NCBI RefSeq assembly: GCF_024713975.1
Contig: NC_091095.1
Location: 7,951,501-8,015,500 of the forward strand
Length of the DNA: 64,000 nucleotides
Source of the DNA: Paralichthys olivaceus
Taxonomy: Eukaryota; Chordata; Actinopteri; Pleuronectiformes; Paralichthyidae
Reading direction: 5' to 3'
In this document: in pieces, positions 12,301-24,639 of the stretch
Position numbering within the stretch: the first letter of the stretch is position 1
How the letters are laid out: each line of letters opens with the position of its first letter
Program-made: the position numbers and the translations under genes
Notes under the pieces: generated by a model
Databases searched by the model: none
Seen by the model: only the letters and a program-made list of their open reading frames with translations
Told to the model about the DNA's origin: nothing

Positions 12301-15300
12301 TATCTGGATATGGGGTAGAGTAGCCGTATGTCCAGTTTGGAATTGTACTGTGCTAGTGATTTGTTCTGGTAATACTGGATCAGGTGCACCACAGAGGAGA
12401 AGGCCAGTGGCTCAGAGAAGCCATATTTGCCCCCATTATGGAAAATCTTTATCAGTCTGTTGGAACCATCTTTTCTGTTAAAGAGAAAAATACCAACCAA
12501 AAAAACTGAAACCATGCAGAACAAGAACATACATTGCATACTTGTCTATTAAACTGTGATTTATTTGCAATAAGGAATGTACAGAAAATATAATGGTTTT
12601 CTCTCCCTGATTCTGATGGTACATAATCTTGTTTTTTTAACGTTTTAATCATTAAACATTGTGGCTAGTGAATTTCAAAGTGGTCTATAACTTTAACTAG
12701 TGTCTAGTAACTATCAACGGGTATGATTTAATAATTTCAGGGGGTTGGAACAAAAGTCCAGTAGTGCTTATGACAAATGGGTGTGGGATATATTTAGTCT
12801 GTCGGCAGAAAAAGTCAGCATCATATCTACTGGGTGAAAATACATAAATGTAAATAAAATACTTTTATTACAGGGTTTAACTTTTCATAGGTATACTGTT
12901 TCTTCCACCTAACCACAGTTCTGTACAGAACTATACCATGCCATATCATCCAACCAAAACTGTCAACTCTGTCCACATCAACTTTTCATCTACATGAGCT
13001 GCGAAGTAAAAGTAGTTAGTCAGCAGCTTTAGTCCTCAGTTACAGTCAACACTGGATCAGTTCATCCACAGAACTGTTAGTGAGAGTTGGAACTACTAAA
13101 ACAATGTACTCCTGCTTGCAGATGGGATGAATATACACTTGAAGGCTAATAGGAGCTTTGGGTCATAGAAGCTAGAACTAAGTGTTTTGTGAGAGAGAAA
13201 CCGTACAGACAGCATTGAATAAAGTTGGACTGTGTATTTTCCTTCAGACAGACGAAAGACGGATGACTGGAAAAACTTGACTGGGTAGACGGTGTTATGT
13301 TGCTTACCACTGGAGTCTGCGCCAAATTCTAATCAACAAAGCTTTATATCTGAAATCTCAGGACATGTCTTCATTTAGCTAAAATTAGACAGAAATCAGG
13401 AAATGTATTAAGTTACACTTTAAAGCCAGTATAACTAAATTTAAATTTTGAAACCAGAAAACTAAAATTATACTTTGAAACCAGGAAACTAATGTGAGAC
13501 TTTGAAACCAGGAAATAACAGACATCGTTGTAGCTATTTTATGTCTTTAACCCTTTTCATTAGTTAGTATTTTGATTGGTTTGTCTGCAGGATTATGCAA
13601 ACACTACTGTACACAATGCAAATAAACTTGGAGGATTGATAGGACATGAGTCAAAAAACAACACATTGCATTTTGGGTCAGATCTGGGAATTGTATTTTA
13701 ACATTGCAAGATAGGACATTTTCAACCTTTTCACCAATGTATTTTGATATAAAAAATCAGGCAGTTTGTGCAATTCGGTTCAACTTGTTTGAATTTAAGG
13801 GGACTGTTGGGTTTTGGCAGAGGTATGCCATCAACTAACTGCTTCATGCCACCCTTAACTAGTACTAATGTAATCATCCTAATGTAGGAATGTGAGGAAT
13901 CTCAGGATGCAACAGTCCATATTTTATTGCTTGATTGTGGAAAAAACCCACTGTAGCAGCAACCAGCCTGGACAAAAAGAAGTTTAGCAGCAAATCAACC
14001 ATGAACCTGGTCGTGAGGCGTCAGCGGCAAAGCCTGAGATCAATGAAACAAGAGGCACTGACAAAGAGGAAGTGAAGGGGCTGGCCATAAAAATGACTAT
14101 ATATACTATAATGACAATAAGATTCAAAAGTATTTACCTTAGTGTGAGAGTATATTCCCCCTTAACACGACTGGAAGCATCTCGTACCAGGAAAGTGCCC
14201 TCGGGAGTGTTTCTCATCATCTCATTAACTTCCTCTCTAGACAATATACAAACAAATTGGAAAGTTTCAAACAGTTCATGTTCGAGGTTAAAGAAAGGAA
14301 CAAAAGCTTTAAAAACTCATATTTAAAAATTGTGAAGCAAAATGAGTTTAGCAGGGAATACATCAAATCATCAGCACACCATATAAAACATGCAAATACC
14401 TTGAGATGTTGCCCCAGTACCAGTCTGCATGGGACAGCTGGTTGTCATCGAAACTGCAGTTGCATGCTGCCATCGCTTTGGTTATGTTGTTCTTGGGTTG
14501 AAGTTCTGATCACGGAGGACATAAAAAAAAATTTTGGGTCACAGAAACAGATGAACAAAACAGAAGAGTCATATTTTTAATCACTATAGGGTTACCTTGT
14601 GCTCATTATTAATTAATGTAATTTAACAATGTACTGTTGTGCAAAATCCACATTGCCTTTTTTTCAACAGAGCAGGATTGTCCATCTTAAGCTACATCTC
14701 CTTTTGTCCCCTTTTCACACATGTTAAAACAATGTTTTTGTTGATCAGCAGACATCAACTGGAAGGATTTAAAGCACTTTCTGGATATTGGGTAATATCG
14801 CCCCAAGCAGATAACCTTCAAGGCTAAAGTTCAGATTTTAAAATTACAAAATAGGAGAAGCAGTAAATAGATAAAAAATATGAAGGATGCTAAAATAAGA
14901 GTCAACACTTAAGAGCATACATTATAAACATTTTCTTATTTAGGAAAAAACGTGTTTGAATATGTTACAAAAGACTTGCTACAGTTTTAAGCTAAGCACA
15001 GTAAGTGATGTTTGAGCATACCTCCTTCCTTGACTAAGTTGTTTTTCAGGGCAGGATACACATCATCATGGTCAACGAGTGAAGAAAGATCCTGCAGAGA
15101 GGTTGTCAGGGCATGAGACTGAGCTTTGCTGTCATTTTGACTGAGCTCTGGCTCCAAAAACTCTGAAACATCAAGCATACAACGAGAATACAAGTGAGTC
15201 CTGGAGTCAGTTCAGGCCAGTCTGCATGTGGCTATCTGCACTTTGTGGCTGTCTGTTCAGCACACACTGCTGGCCCACTGACAAGGCCTCAAGAGGGAGA

Positions 15301-17660
15301 TACCGTTGTGTTGCTCAGCCTTGCACCATGTTGGGAGACTCTGTCCAGACTAGTCTGCTGACAGGTGACACTGTCTGACTGCCTAAAATACCAGAACTGG
15401 CACTCCTCAACACTCGGGCACAGTCAGCTGGACTCATTGCTGCTTAGTGCCCGACCTCGCCTTGCCTCGCCTTGCTTAACAAACAACAGCTGTCTGCAGA
15501 GAGATGCCATGTCGGTCTGAAGGACTGGAGCTGATAGGGCACCATTTCTGTTTGTGTTTATTGTCCATATGTGAGTCAATGTGGAATTAGGGAAGCTTGG
15601 AAAGGTGATAACCTGCCAGTCAAGCATTTTCTGAGAGCATTGCATTTATGTGTGAAATGTTTGTATTTACCAGTATGTGTCTTTGCACACGAGCGCTGGT
15701 GTACATGTGTATCAAGAGGCATGCTGTTGTCATTTAATGTAAGTCATCCCTTCTTGTTATGGCATGCCTGGAGATCCATTCAATTGCTGCTGGGTACGCA
15801 GTTTTATGTTGGAGGAATCATATGCATGCTGTCATAAAATTAGAAAGGGTTGACACTCATTAACCTCAGCCCTTCAAACGGTCAAATCTCATCTGGTATA
15901 GACTCTGAGAGAAGCTGTACACATTCAGCCAAAGACTACAGGAAATAATACCTCATATTTGCTGATTTGGTTGAAAAATATATAAAAAAGGGAAGTTATT
16001 CATACTACGATCTGGGTTTTAAGTTCGGACTTTGTATTGATTAGATATTTCTGACTGCAAAGGTTTTGTTATTTTTATACAGTCCTGTCAAAGCATTTAA
16101 ATCACAAGTTCAATTCCTAAGTATTTGTTGTAAAGACAAAGACATTTGGGTGTAAGGTCAAAGATAAGATATATTTCAAATTCTATTCAAATTAGTTAAA
16201 CTATTGGAACATATGTTTCTTGTTGCCTAGGGTTCGCCCATTCGACTGTTGAAAGAATGAATATCTCTGTTATTAAAAAGGATAAACCAACATGAGGACC
16301 ATAGAAATGGAAAAAATTAGCAATTTTGAAGCAAAGAAAAGAGGGAAAATCAATCAGACATTGGGCATAGCAAATTCAACAATTTTGGAATGCTCTGAAA
16401 AAGAAAGAACTACTGTTCAAACTGAGCCACAGACCTCACACAGGTCAGCCAAGGACAACAACAGCAGTTGATGACAGAAACATTGTGAGAGCTGTGAAGA
16501 AAACCCCCAAAGCAAAAGTCATTACCAGCCATCTCAATTGAGCAGGGTTGAAGGATTTACCTCCCATACATTGAGACCAGAAATATAGATGCCATGCAAA
16601 AAAAAGATGCAAACAACTTGTCAGCAATAAGAATCAGAGTGTCAGATTTGAAAAAAAGATCATCTGCAAGTTTTATGGACTGATGAAACCTATTCCAACA
16701 AGAGTCAAGCAAGACAGGATCTGCTCATGGTCCAAAACACACAAGCTCCTCTATGACGCACGGTGGAGCTGCTGTCATGGCTGTTCAGGGACAGGCTCAC
16801 TTATATTTATTGATGGTGTAACCTGTGTTCTGATTCTGATAGTAGCAACATAATGTCAACAGAAACATGTTGCCTGCCTACTTACGGAGAAATCAAGATC
16901 CAGACTTATTAAGAGGAACCAAAACACACAGCTAACACGACAAGAACGAGAAAGGTTCAGACTGATGACTTTGTAATGTTAGTGGGTGTACATATTGCAA
17001 GCAAGGGTTATATAACACAGTATGAATCAATGGTATTATACTCTTATAATCGGTCCCTTTACTCTTGCTCATCAGAAATGGGGTGTTCTGATACAAAAGG
17101 TTCTTTGTCCTAAGTTGTCAAATATAGAAATAGGAAATCAAATGTGACATTTTGAATTCTTGTTTGTTCATATTCATCTTTTGATCTTAAACTCAAATCT
17201 TCTCAGTGTACAAAAATGCTAATTTATTAGCAATTTATTTTGTGCATACAGACAAGAAATTTGAAAATCTGCTTTCTTGCACAAAGCAACATATAGGAAA
17301 GCCAAAACCCTTTTACAGTTATTGTTGTTTTAAAATTGTATCTCTATAAATGCTTCAAATGCTTGATAAAGCACATTTAATGTTACCTTGATCTGCTGGT
17401 GAATAATCAGGCCTAGTAGCCATGGATATGTCTGTTGGCTGCTGGGAGTGGTTAAGGGGTGATGACATCATTGCAGGAAATACAGATGGGCGCTGAGGAT
17501 TATCTCCCATATGGATGTTGCTCTCCTTGAAGTTCACAGTCTTGTCCCCGAGGTGGAGGGATGCTAGCGATGGTATTAGGAATTCAGCTGATGGGAGCTT
17601 GTTGTCCTCTGTGCATTCTTTGCTGTGTACCGGTCTGAGCTTGAAATCCTCTTCTGCCAT
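9357..17660 (-). CDS. pik3r2: PI3-kinase regulatory subunit, p55-type (nSH2-iSH2-cSH2), PIK3R2-like by position
   Basis: Regulatory subunit of class IA PI3-kinase: its SH2 domains dock on phosphotyrosine (pYxxM) sites and the iSH2 coiled coil holds and restrains p110. Eleven exons: 17387-17660, 15022-15162, 14400-14505, 14138-14236, 12294-12474, 11889-12014, 11601-11743, 11013-11189, 10777-10848, 9791-9952, 9357-9546. They join in frame to 556 residues ending QQPS-stop. nSH2 is about residues 167-262 with phosphotyrosine-binding Arg192 in FLVRDAS; iSH2 about 268-440 ([27 protein letters not shown]); cSH2 about 455-550 with Arg480 in FLIRDSS. There is no SH3 or BH (RhoGAP-like) domain, and residues 1-165 match nothing I recall. 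The iSH2 stretch that reads KREGNEKE in mammals is replaced. The sequence looks closest to PIK3R2, and ifi30 lies directly downstream as in human; pik3r3 is the alternative name. Confidence 0.9.
13415..13510. repeat. Diverged short tandem repeat in PI3K gene intron
   Basis: Three to four imperfect copies of a roughly 30-base unit built on ACTTTGAAACCAGGAAACTAA follow one another in the intron between the exons at 12294-12474 and 14138-14236. It is probably a local minisatellite. Confidence 0.6.
15456..15475. repeat. Two direct copies of a 10-base unit
   Basis: CTCGCCTTGC occurs twice in tandem in the intron between the first two coding exons of the PI3K regulatory gene. No function is evident. 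Confidence 0.6.
16078..16970 (+). mobile_element. Decayed Tc1/mariner transposon in PI3K gene intron 1
   Basis: On the plus strand, opposite to the host gene, translated fragments match Tc1-family transposase in the right order: a helix-turn-helix linker reading [20 protein letters not shown] around 16443-16500, then WTDETYSNK (the family's WSDET motif) near 16678, then GGAAVMA near 16763 and FIDG-like residues near 16810. Stops and frame changes interrupt it, so it is dead. A left end of Tc1 type (CAGTCCTGTCAAAGCATTT) lies at 16080. I could not find a matching right inverted repeat, so the right boundary is approximate. Confidence 0.75.
16205..16960 (+). pseudogene. Tc1-like transposase remnant
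   Basis: Broken coding region of the Tc1/mariner element, with several stop codons and at least two frame changes. The WxDET motif (WTDET) with the second catalytic Asp remains readable near 16678-16692. No intact reading frame longer than about 60 codons survives. Confidence 0.7.
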
Positions 17661-17687
17661 TTGTACAAAACAGACTGAATAGTCCAG
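17387..17687 (-). other. First coding exon of the PI3K gene with short spliced leader
   Basis: The ATG at 17658-17660 (TACAAATGGCAG) is the first in a frame that stays open into the splice donor at 17386. Directly upstream on the minus strand, an acceptor-like CAATAAAACCCAG ends at 17688, so translation probably starts 27 bases into this exon. The frame is open further upstream (Met at 17747), but those codons read like intron. The exon encodes residues 1-91, which resemble no domain I know. Confidence 0.55.
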
Positions 17688-18023
17688 CTGGGTTTTATTG
17701 GGATGGTGAAGCAGCAGGAGGCAAAATGCTGCAATGCTGTTGATCACATACTATCAGCTAACAGTTACATTCATGGCGTAGGATAAAGAAGATGACGGTG
17801 CAGAATTCATGGCTGCCCTTTGTTGTGGTGGTAAAGCATGTTCCTCAGCCTAAACTCCTGGTTTAACCACATCACACAACAGAGTGATGACATTGCCAGT
17901 AGATGTTTTATTTTCCTTAATATTGTGAGGGAGTTTTCTGTATTCAAGCACCTCTTCCCTTCAAAGTCAGGTACTTTTACAGGTTCATGCCTTGGAGCTG
18001 ATACTAGTTATTGAGCTGTAAAC

Positions 18024-18098
18024 CTTCAACAGAGTGATGGACTGAAGCGGGACTCATTCCTCATTAAGGACTCAAGCATCACCTCAATGTCAGAGGAC
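18024..18098 (-). other. Candidate 5'UTR exon of the PI3K regulatory gene
   Basis: On the minus strand a pyrimidine-rich acceptor (CCTTTTCTGTTTCAG) ends at 18099 and a usable donor (GAAG|GTTTAC) lies at 18023, giving a 75-base exon. It carries stops in all frames, so it would be untranslated. It rests on splice signals only. Confidence 0.3.
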
Positions 18099-18109
18099 CT
18101 GAAACAGAA

Positions 18110-21100
18110 AAGGCACACACCTATCAACATAGTGGAATGTGAAGATTATTGAATCCATCTCCTGCAGGTTGCAGGGTCTTAAAAATGTGCTTTTAGTATT
18201 GACCATAAGCTGTATTATTTAATAAGCCCTATCAACCCTGAAACTACTGATGTATGTTGGAGTTATAATTAATTAGAACCCCTTGTTTATTACCATTCCA
18301 TGCTTAACTTTGTGCCCAGTGAAATAAGGATGAAATAAACCTTTAACATTGTCAATATAAGCAAATGTTGAGTTTTTGAGGTAATAAGTTACACAACTAC
18401 ATTGCTGCACCGTTATGTAATTGATCACAAAAAATCATGTGTAAAACAAAAGCTAATTTTGTAAATGTTAAATTACAATTTTCTTGCTTTGATCAATCTA
18501 AAAACCTGTGATACTGAGTATATATGATATGATAAATGTCTCAACAGATAATGAAGGTTGATAACTCAACATACTGGTATTCTTTTTAAATGCTCAATCA
18601 ATGGTATATTTTTCTAAGTGAGATAAGTAGAGTATTGTCATTATCATTGTGATTAACTAAGCATCTTTTTCAGTTATCGATACAGCTGGTGAGAAACTCC
18701 TAGAAATCTTTGAAACATCTTCAGACTAAGGTGCATTCTGGTCCTAGTAATAAAACATCTGCTATTTTCAATAGACACAATGTGTTTTACCAGGATAACT
18801 GCAATAAATTTAAGCAGATTATTGGTGACAATGAAAATCATGTTAAGCACTCTGAACAGTGCATATCCTGGGATCAATGACATTGACACAAAGATGATAT
18901 GCTCTTATAAATGTTGTTTTTTAAGAACATGACGCTTCAAGGTTTTCCTCTCCCAAAACGTATTGATTTTTACACCTTGAATGTCGCCCTTGAAAGTAAA
19001 AGGTAAAAATGGATGTAATATTCAAGAGCGTATATAATAGCTTTGGGATTTCATAGGACTTTTGCTTTTTGGGAAGTCAGGATCAGCAATTTTTTTACAA
19101 AATTACTGTACCGCGTTATATCACGTAACTTATGACATGGTTAATAATTCAAGAGGACTGCAGTTAAATCCTCTCCCTAGCATCTGGGATTAGTCAGCGG
19201 TTTATTATCCTTCTATACTCTTTGTAATGTGACATCCCATTGAAGGGATGTGAGGTGCTCTGTGAGTGGAAAATGACTTAGATTATAATTTAGATTATTT
19301 TTGATCATAGATCAGTTTTGTTGTTTTTGTAAATGTGATTCCCTCTAATCCTGTTGCCATTGATAGGCTTTAACAGAAAATAGAGAAATCTTAATTGCTG
19401 TAACTGTAAAGCAAAAAAAAAAAAAAATCTGACCACAGTTTCAATCTGGGTTATTAATATTATTGAATAGATTTTTAGGCACTGACTGATTCAAAGAGCT
19501 TTAAAATGTTTTACAGATTGACAATTACAATTAATTTAATCATAATGGATGTTATTCTGCACAAAATGTATATTTCGGTCCGTTTTAGCATATCGTTGCA
19601 TCTAAATATATTGAGCGACACAACATTATCGATCAAAAGTCAAAGCGCTGGAAATGGCGTCTGCATTAAAGTACTTAGGCAGCCATGAAGTGGTTGTGGC
19701 TCGATGTTCACGGTACATTGTGTCCAGTTCTTGTTGAAACGTGTAAACATGTTCTCAAACAAAGTCTTGCGATTTTGATTAAGCCAGATTTTTATGTTTT
19801 AATACTTGTGGTTTAGGAAAGAAAATTGCACTGCGCATCCATTTGGGACGACACATAGTTTAGTTTTGACAACATTAATACGATTCTTGGGTATCGATAG
19901 ATGCTTTATAGATGCCTTATCAAAACAAAGTCAATGACTTTTACTCTGCACACTGTATTATTGGATTGGAGGATCCATTAGCAATGGTTGGAGTTGGTTG
20001 GAGACCTAAAAATCTCTTTTCGTATGTTGCTCTACTGAAAATGTCACACATTTTTGGTGTCAGGTATTTCAAAATGTCAATCCGCCATCTAACAGATAAT
20101 GCAGAAGGTATTAATAGTGCTGACGATGACCGTCCTTGGAGCATGTTTTTGTTGAATATTTAGTCTTAGTGCGTTTTTGATCTGCGTTGCATTGCAAAAA
20201 CGAGACAGCTGACCTACGCCATATTTCCCCACCACCTTCAAGCTTTCCATCGTCCTATGCCTAAGCTTGAAATGACGAAGCGGCTGCACAGAACTTTCAA
20301 CGTAAACTTCTGGTGGAGATAACATCCAGGCAGCTTTAAGGAAATTGAACATCACAAAACTCAGTACAGGACAATACGCACCTACCTGGGGTAAAACAGA
20401 AGGGACCAAGCGGCAGGATAAGCCAACGTTCCATCGACATGCACGCAGCGGCGAAGAGATGTGGCTGGACGCACACGTGGCTCAGATCAAACCAACCAAC
20501 GGCCTCGGTCCTCACGCCATCCTATGTCGCCCCCACCCCCCCCACTCCTCCTATCCCTTGCCACCTCTCCTCCCATGTCCTCCATCTTTTAAAGATCCTC
20601 TCCACTTGGTTGTTGTCCATCTCCTCTGAGTGGCACCTTTTCCCACGATGCCATTTCTCTGGGTATTCCCCCTCGTCTTCAGCAATACGTCATGACATGT
20701 CTTCGTGAAAGTCAAGCCTTTTCCAAGATATTCTCCACTTTGTCTCTACTTTTACCTGATCTTGCAAATGAAAAAAATTCCACTCATCTTTCAGGTACTT
20801 TATAAAAACCTATAAAAAACCTATACTAACCTGAAAATCTATAAATAACCTCTGTAAGATTTAGAGCTTATGCAGGCAAAAGAAAAGCCAAAGTTAAAGC
20901 TCTACTCTTCACACTATTTCTCTTTTTCACAGTTTGAGAGCACAGTGTGGATGCACACTGGGGGGACACAAGACTGAAAATGAGTCTGTGGGAAAAAAAC
21001 TCCTATATAAATAAATAATGGAAGGATGCCACTGTTGCTATACAGAGCGAGGGGCTTAGTGATTTCCTGAAATCCTATTGGCCGGTCTGTTGCCATGTGC

Positions 21101-22180
21101 TCAGGAGTCAGCAGAGATGCTACTAACAAATCAAGGAAATGTTCTAATATTAGACTGTATGTATCCAGGCAGCGGGAGCCCCTGACCTCTCAACTCCGCC
21201 AGCGTTGCGTTCCACTTCACAGATCAGCATAATGAAAGAAGTGGTGTGGAAGTAACTGGTTAAAAAAATCTAGACCAAACAGCAGATACGGCCCCCCACC
21301 ACCCCTCATGATATCCCAGCCAGTGCAGTTAAAATACATACAGAGCAAGACATACTCATTATTTGTCATCATTCATACATGTTATGATTTTATTATAATT
21401 TAGTTTCCCTGGAAAAAATCTAGAAGGAGCAGTTAATGAAACATTTTTGTAATTTTGGTGATATTTAATAAATAAAAAACAGCCTATTTCTAGCAGTCTC
21501 ATACTGAGAGCATGTGCTGTAATGAAGGTCTATGTATTAAAAATGAAAACAAATTATGACTGATGCATGTATGCTATTTTATAATACTATGCAATCTGCA
21601 CATTTTGCATCTAATTCAGCTTAAATTCAAATGTCAACAGTCGACAAACCTGAAATAAGATCTTGTTAGAACAATGTTTGCATAAAATGTGATGCAGCGG
21701 AAAGAAGAGTCTGATTGAATAATGAATGAATTCAGTTCATATTTAACGTTACCAAGCTCACAATATTCTCAAATCTGGTTTCAATATTCAGTTCCCATAT
21801 ATCATGTGCAATTCAAATCATCATGCTGCTTCAGTAAGTAATCCTTTTTTCCACATTTACAACAGATTATGTCATTGTTGATCTCATAATTACTCTTTTA
21901 TGCGCAGATGATTTGGTCACACTATCTGACTGCACTGCTGGTCTGCATCAGCTGCTGAGTTGAGTTGCTGACTCAGTTTAGAATGACAAGAACATTTTGA
22001 GATGTTCGATTTTATGTAAAGGAGGATAATGAACTCAAACAATTGCTTAAAAAACATTTATTTGAAAATTAGATTAAGATCATATCTTCTGTTGTGTGAT
22101 TTGTAAGATAACGGTTGCTGTCATTGTACAGTATGGGTATCGGTGTTCTCATTTTAAACCACACAGATGTAAATAAGAAT
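18110..22180. other. Non-coding interval between PI3K gene and GTP cyclohydrolase copy A
   Basis: I see no supported coding exon here. A somewhat GC-richer island around 20200-20460 has a minus-strand donor (ATGGC|GTAGGT, exon side from 20218 upward) and could be the first exon and promoter of the PI3K regulatory gene, but only splice logic supports this. An A-run (19413-19427) and a C-rich patch (20535) are the other visible features. Confidence 0.35.
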
Positions 22181-22186
22181 ACAATG

Positions 22187-22192
22187 TTTATT
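22187..22192 (-). other. Candidate polyadenylation signal, GTP cyclohydrolase copy A
   Basis: AATAAA on the minus strand, about 205 bases beyond the stop codon of copy A. It is a reasonable 3' end signal, not verified. Confidence 0.45.
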
Positions 22193-22397
22193 TTCAGTGT
22201 ACATTTGTATTGGATTTCACATTGCAGTGTAAACTTGTTTATATGTAAACATGATAAATAATTTTAAAAAACCATCAGGTTTAGAAAGGTCACCACCAAC
22301 ACCATGAAGTAATTCACTGAATGTAAATCTGTCTGAAGTTCACACATGAACAGGTTTAAGTGTTAAAATGATTTCCTCTGTTGAACTGTTGTACCCT

Positions 22398-24327
22398 TCA
22401 CTTCTTTAATGTCAGGCTAAGAAACTCCGTTCTGGTGGTGGGATCATCATGGAATCTTCCCAGCATGACACTTGTTACAGTATTGGCGTTCATCTTCTGC
22501 ACACCTCTCATCACCATGCACATGTGACTGTGATGCACAAAAAAAGATTATTAATGACTCCCACAAAATTTGGTATCTTTGAGTTGTAACATAAATCTAA
22601 ATGATCTCAAAACTCTTTTTTTTAGGGCTAGCATAAAGAAAAAAAAAAGACGCTGTCAACAATTAAGTACAATATGGATGATAAAAGGCCAAAATACTCA
22701 CACAGCCTCAATCACCACTGCTACTCCAGCGGGCTCCAACGCCTCTGAGATAGCTGAAGCGATCTGTTTAGTCAGACGCTCCTGAACTGTGGAGAAGGAT
22801 ACATATTAAAATGAATTTGGATACATATAAGATTAATATTAATAATATGCAAACAGAAGTACAGCTGCAACAGTTGCTTGATTAAATGACTAGTCAATAG
22901 TGAAAAAACAAAAGGTAGTATCTTGATGGTTATTTTAAGCAACTGACCTAAAACATTTTATTTTCAGCCTCACATATATTGAACTTTTCCAGTAAACTGT
23001 AAATCTTTGGATTTTTGATTATTGGCTGGGAAAAAATCATGACATCGTAGGTCATCACTTTGGACTCTGAGAATGTGGGATAGATAGAGTAACAGTCCTA
23101 GAAAATCAATTGTTACCTTGAAGCCTCCTGCTGTAGATCTCAACAATTCTAGAAGAAAATAATAACAAAGGAAATTAGTGTGTGTGTGTGTGTGCGTGCG
23201 TGTGCGTGTGTGTGTGTGTGTGTTGTCATGACCTACCTTGCAAGTTTGCTAAGACCAACCACTTTCTTGTTTGGGAGGTATGCTATGTGAGCCTGAAACA
23301 TTAAACACATCATAATTTGAATATCAATAACAAGGCATATCATGCATGATTAGGCAGAAGCTGTCCATATTACAAATCTGGTCTGCTTTTATCACCCAAT
23401 TCACTCTTATTACAGATATATTAGTGTTGGTGTGGATGTAAGCAGATAAGAAATTGCAATGAATTAATCTAAAAGATCAGTTTAGTAAAATGTTTTAATC
23501 AAATTTCTTTAATAATTTCTTTAAAAATTAAAATATAAAAATCAAGCATTCGGATTGTGCAAGATTTCACAACAAAATTACCTTGCCAAAGAAGGGCACC
23601 AGATGATGTTCACAGAGAGAAAACAGCTCGATGTCCTTGACAATCACCATCTCCTCGTGGTTTTCATCAAAGATTGCATCGTTCAAGATATCTGTGTGAA
23701 GATTGAAAATGTGCTTTATATAATATACAGTAGTGGAACAAAGGATGAAATCAAAAGTGACAGAGTAACAGATGATCTGTCTATTTGTTAAGACCTGGCA
23801 TTTAGCAAACTATAGTAGTCTATGAACCTAAAAATGTTTCACAAGGGGAAACTAAACCAGGACAAAGCCTTTGACATATGGTGGGGTTGAAGGCACAAAA
23901 TACACTATACTTGTCTGATTATATCACAATGTTATTGTCTTTGAGCTTATTTAAATGTATTGTGAAACCATGAAATGTTTCGACTCATTTTGCAAGAATA
24001 AGCATTAGCACATCTCAAAATGTTGTCATCAGTAACATAAATAATAATTTTATATTCACCTTGGGTGGTTTCTTTGTAGCCTTTGGTGAGGAACTGCATG
24101 GCTTTGGCTGCACGCAACGGTGTTCGTAGAAGCCCCTCTCGGCCCACGTCTTCTCCAAGCTCACTCAGTATGGTGCTGTAAGATTTCTCAATCAGAGACA
24201 GGTTTTTTGAATCCGCAGCTTCCCTGGATTCTTTCTCTTTGCATAAACCATTCTGTTTAGACTCGATGCGCATATTCAGGTACTCGGACACAACTCCGTT
24301 CATCTCTGAAGCGTGGTGATACTCCAT
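22398..24327 (-). CDS. gch2: GTP cyclohydrolase I, tandem copy A (gch2-type suspected)
   Basis: Converts GTP to dihydroneopterin triphosphate, the first step to tetrahydrobiopterin and, in fish pigment cells, to yellow pteridines; cytosolic decamer. Six exons: 24060-24327, 23582-23691, 23237-23292, 23117-23148, 22702-22786, 22398-22527, all GT-AG, giving 226 residues. The catalytic core is intact: zinc ligands in LCEHH (Cys116, His119) and HMCMVMRG (Cys187), plus [34 protein letters not shown]. The start is the Met of [11 protein letters not shown], shared with copy B. The C-terminus FLSLTLKK differs from the mammalian GCH1 ending, and the neighbours are not those of human GCH1 (14q22). I therefore suspect the gch2 class known from fish pigment work, but gch1 is possible. 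The enzyme family is certain; the symbol is tentative. Confidence 0.93.
23181..23222. repeat. (TG)n microsatellite in copy A intron
   Basis: About 20 TG units with TGCG interruptions in the intron before exon 4 (minus strand order). Copy B has a shorter TG run at the matching intron position (30090-30103), so the repeat seed predates the duplication. Confidence 0.85.
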
Positions 24328-24431
24328 TCTGACTTGTAGTTCTACCGCAACTCAACGCACTACAGGATACAATGAAACAGGCCCAGTGGTTTGCTGTCGG
24401 CTCAGTGGTGTCAGAGAGGATATCGCCTCGG

Positions 24432-24440
24432 CTTTTAAAG
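24432..24440 (-). promoter_or_regulatory. TATA-like box of GTP cyclohydrolase copy A
   Basis: CTTTTAAAAGC (minus strand) lies about 105 bases upstream of the start codon, followed by well-conserved leader DNA. The same TTTAAA-type box, with the same flanks (ATCAGGC before it, GAGGC after it), occurs in copy B at 31046-31053. Its conservation in both copies supports a core promoter role. Confidence 0.5.
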
Positions 24441-24582
24441 CCTGATGTGGAGCCCTGAGGCCACAGCATCAAAGAAGTATCAAGACACCCATGCAGGGTG
24501 TATAGGCTTAAACTTTCCACACGGACAAGGTATTTAATTACCGCTCAAATCAATTGCAAGTCACTTGCATGAAATGCCATGG

Positions 24583-24620
24583 AGCAGCATTTTACTGATC
24601 CTTTGACTTTAAATACCTAG
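24583..24620 (-). promoter_or_regulatory. Conserved upstream element shared by the gch copies
   Basis: An element with the core AGCAGCATTTTACTGATCCT (plus strand) followed by TTTAAATACCTAG lies about 260 bases upstream of copy A. It recurs upstream of copy B (31147-31197) and, inverted, at 32381-32420. It stands out against poorly matching flanks, so it may be an enhancer or proximal regulatory site. Confidence 0.45.
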
Positions 24621-24639
24621 AAGTCCCATGCTCAGTTGT

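Noticed and set aside
14072..14580. Plus-strand frames across the nSH2 exons
   Set aside because: They are antisense to well-supported exons of the PI3K regulatory gene.
18674..18889. Hydrophobic 71-codon minus-strand frame that looked like a membrane segment
   Set aside because: No receptor motif, no adjoining exon with splice sites, and AT-rich sequence readily gives such frames.
20089..20409. 106-codon minus-strand frame as a coding first exon of the PI3K gene
   Set aside because: The residues do not resemble SH3, BH or any PI3K regulatory N-terminus. It is more likely, at best, an untranslated first exon.
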